A DNA stretch of 6,076 nucleotides, taken from positions 1 through 6,076 of the forward strand of contig JAOUKW010000251.1 of the NCBI GenBank assembly GCA_029882335.1, read 5' to 3'. Positions 5,783-6,076 of this stretch are shown here, piece by piece. The stretch is from Candidatus Heimdallarchaeota archaeon (GTDB lineage: Archaea > Asgardarchaeota > Heimdallarchaeia > Heimdallarchaeales > Kariarchaeaceae). The position numbers and the translations under genes were made by a program. The notes beneath the pieces are model-generated. The model did no database searches, had not been told where the DNA came from, and saw only the letters and a list, made by a program, of their open reading frames with translations. Positions within the stretch are counted from its first letter, which is position 1. Each line of letters opens with the position of its first letter.

Positions 5783-6076
5783 TTAAACAAAAATGTTTCT
5801 ATAGCTGATTGGGAGTTTAAACCACCACTTCATCCTAACTGCAGGTGTACTGTTTTGAGTACTGTTGCAGAGGAATACGGATTAGATAATTTAGATAATC
5901 TAGAAGAAGGTAAGTCAATTGGAATTGATAATTGGTTTCCCAGCAAGAAACAAGCAGAGATTGAGTTACGATATGACAATTCTCTGGTAAAAATATTCCA
6001 TGATAGAGAGGATAAAACAGTTAGAGAGATTGCAGTTGAATTTGATAATATTGTAAGCTTCCAGACAATAGGAAAA
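5783..6076 (+). pseudogene. 5'-truncated MuF-type (phage Mu gpF / SPP1 gp7) head-morphogenesis fragment, open at window end
   Basis: The frame is open from just after a TAG (5780-5782) to the window edge: 98 codons. Residues 9-20 of the frame read DWEFKPPLHPNC, followed by RCTV. The PPxHPNCRC string is the hallmark C-terminal end of the MuF / SPP1 gp7 minor head-protein domain (Pfam Phage_Mu_F type). The domain body normally preceding it, about 100 residues, is absent, and no ATG, GTG or TTG occurs in frame before the motif. This points to a truncated relic or a frameshift. The sequence after it (from EEYGLDNLDNLEEG onward, including WFPSKKQAEIELRYD) is charged, has good coding character and is unrecognised; it may be a C-terminal fused domain continuing past the window. 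Base use is less AT-extreme than the flank. The motif call is fairly firm; pseudogene status is inference because the right end is unseen. Confidence 0.6.

Noticed and set aside
5701..5808. Open plus-strand frame ending in NYAILPDIVKQKCFYS just before and overlapping the MuF fragment, considered as its frameshifted upstream half
   Set aside because: Most of it is low-complexity A/T translation (Ile, Lys, Phe), and nothing in it resembles the MuF domain body, so a simple frameshift is not supported.
1..6076. tRNA genes, CRISPR arrays, insertion sequences
   Set aside because: No T-loop-like GGTTCRA with matching stems, no regularly spaced repeat-spacer pattern, and no transposase-like frame or terminal inverted repeats were seen by eye on either strand.

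Overview
The window is AT-rich (roughly 30% GC by eye) and looks archaeal. The evidence is circumstantial. TATA-like boxes sit about 26-29 nt upstream of start codons that lack Shine-Dalgarno sites, as in leaderless archaeal transcripts. Two other genes have a GAGG-type ribosome site, ATA and AGA codons are common, and the secreted redox proteins carry plain membrane anchors with no lipobox. An Asgard archaeon of the Heimdallarchaeia type, some of which have aerobic respiration, is my best guess, but a low-GC bacterium is not excluded. No rRNA, tRNA, CRISPR array or complete mobile element was seen.

Layout. Positions 1-1790 (minus) hold the N-terminal 596 residues of a large secreted protein: signal sequence, PPC-like beta-sandwich domain, then at least four tandem Kre9/KNH-like Ig-type repeats. 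The gene leaves the window at its left edge. After a 147-bp gap with conspicuous palindromes comes a soluble PAS-domain sensor histidine kinase (1938-3161, minus, TTG start). A 279-bp intergenic stretch with short repeats follows. Next is an overlapping two-gene minus-strand unit: an SCO1/SenC-like protein (4752-4120), then a CcdA/DsbD-type six-helix membrane thiol transporter (4133-3441). Divergent from it, across a short shared promoter region, is a membrane-tethered TlpA/thioredoxin-like protein (4891-5529, plus). The right end (5783-6076) is an open frame without a start codon. It carries the cysteine signature that ends phage Mu gpF / SPP1 gp7 (MuF) head-morphogenesis domains, and is probably a 5'-truncated viral gene remnant.

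How the genes fit together. The SCO, CcdA and TlpA genes make a coherent module. The CcdA-like protein would carry electrons from cytosolic thioredoxin across the membrane to the CxxC protein TlpA and the CxxxC/His protein SCO outside. In bacteria the equivalent set keeps SCO and the CuA site of cytochrome oxidase reduced and metallated. No oxidase gene lies in the window, so the respiratory link is inference. The kinase lies on the same strand downstream of this unit, but 279 bp away and with its own ribosome site, and no response regulator is visible. The surface protein has its own promoter.
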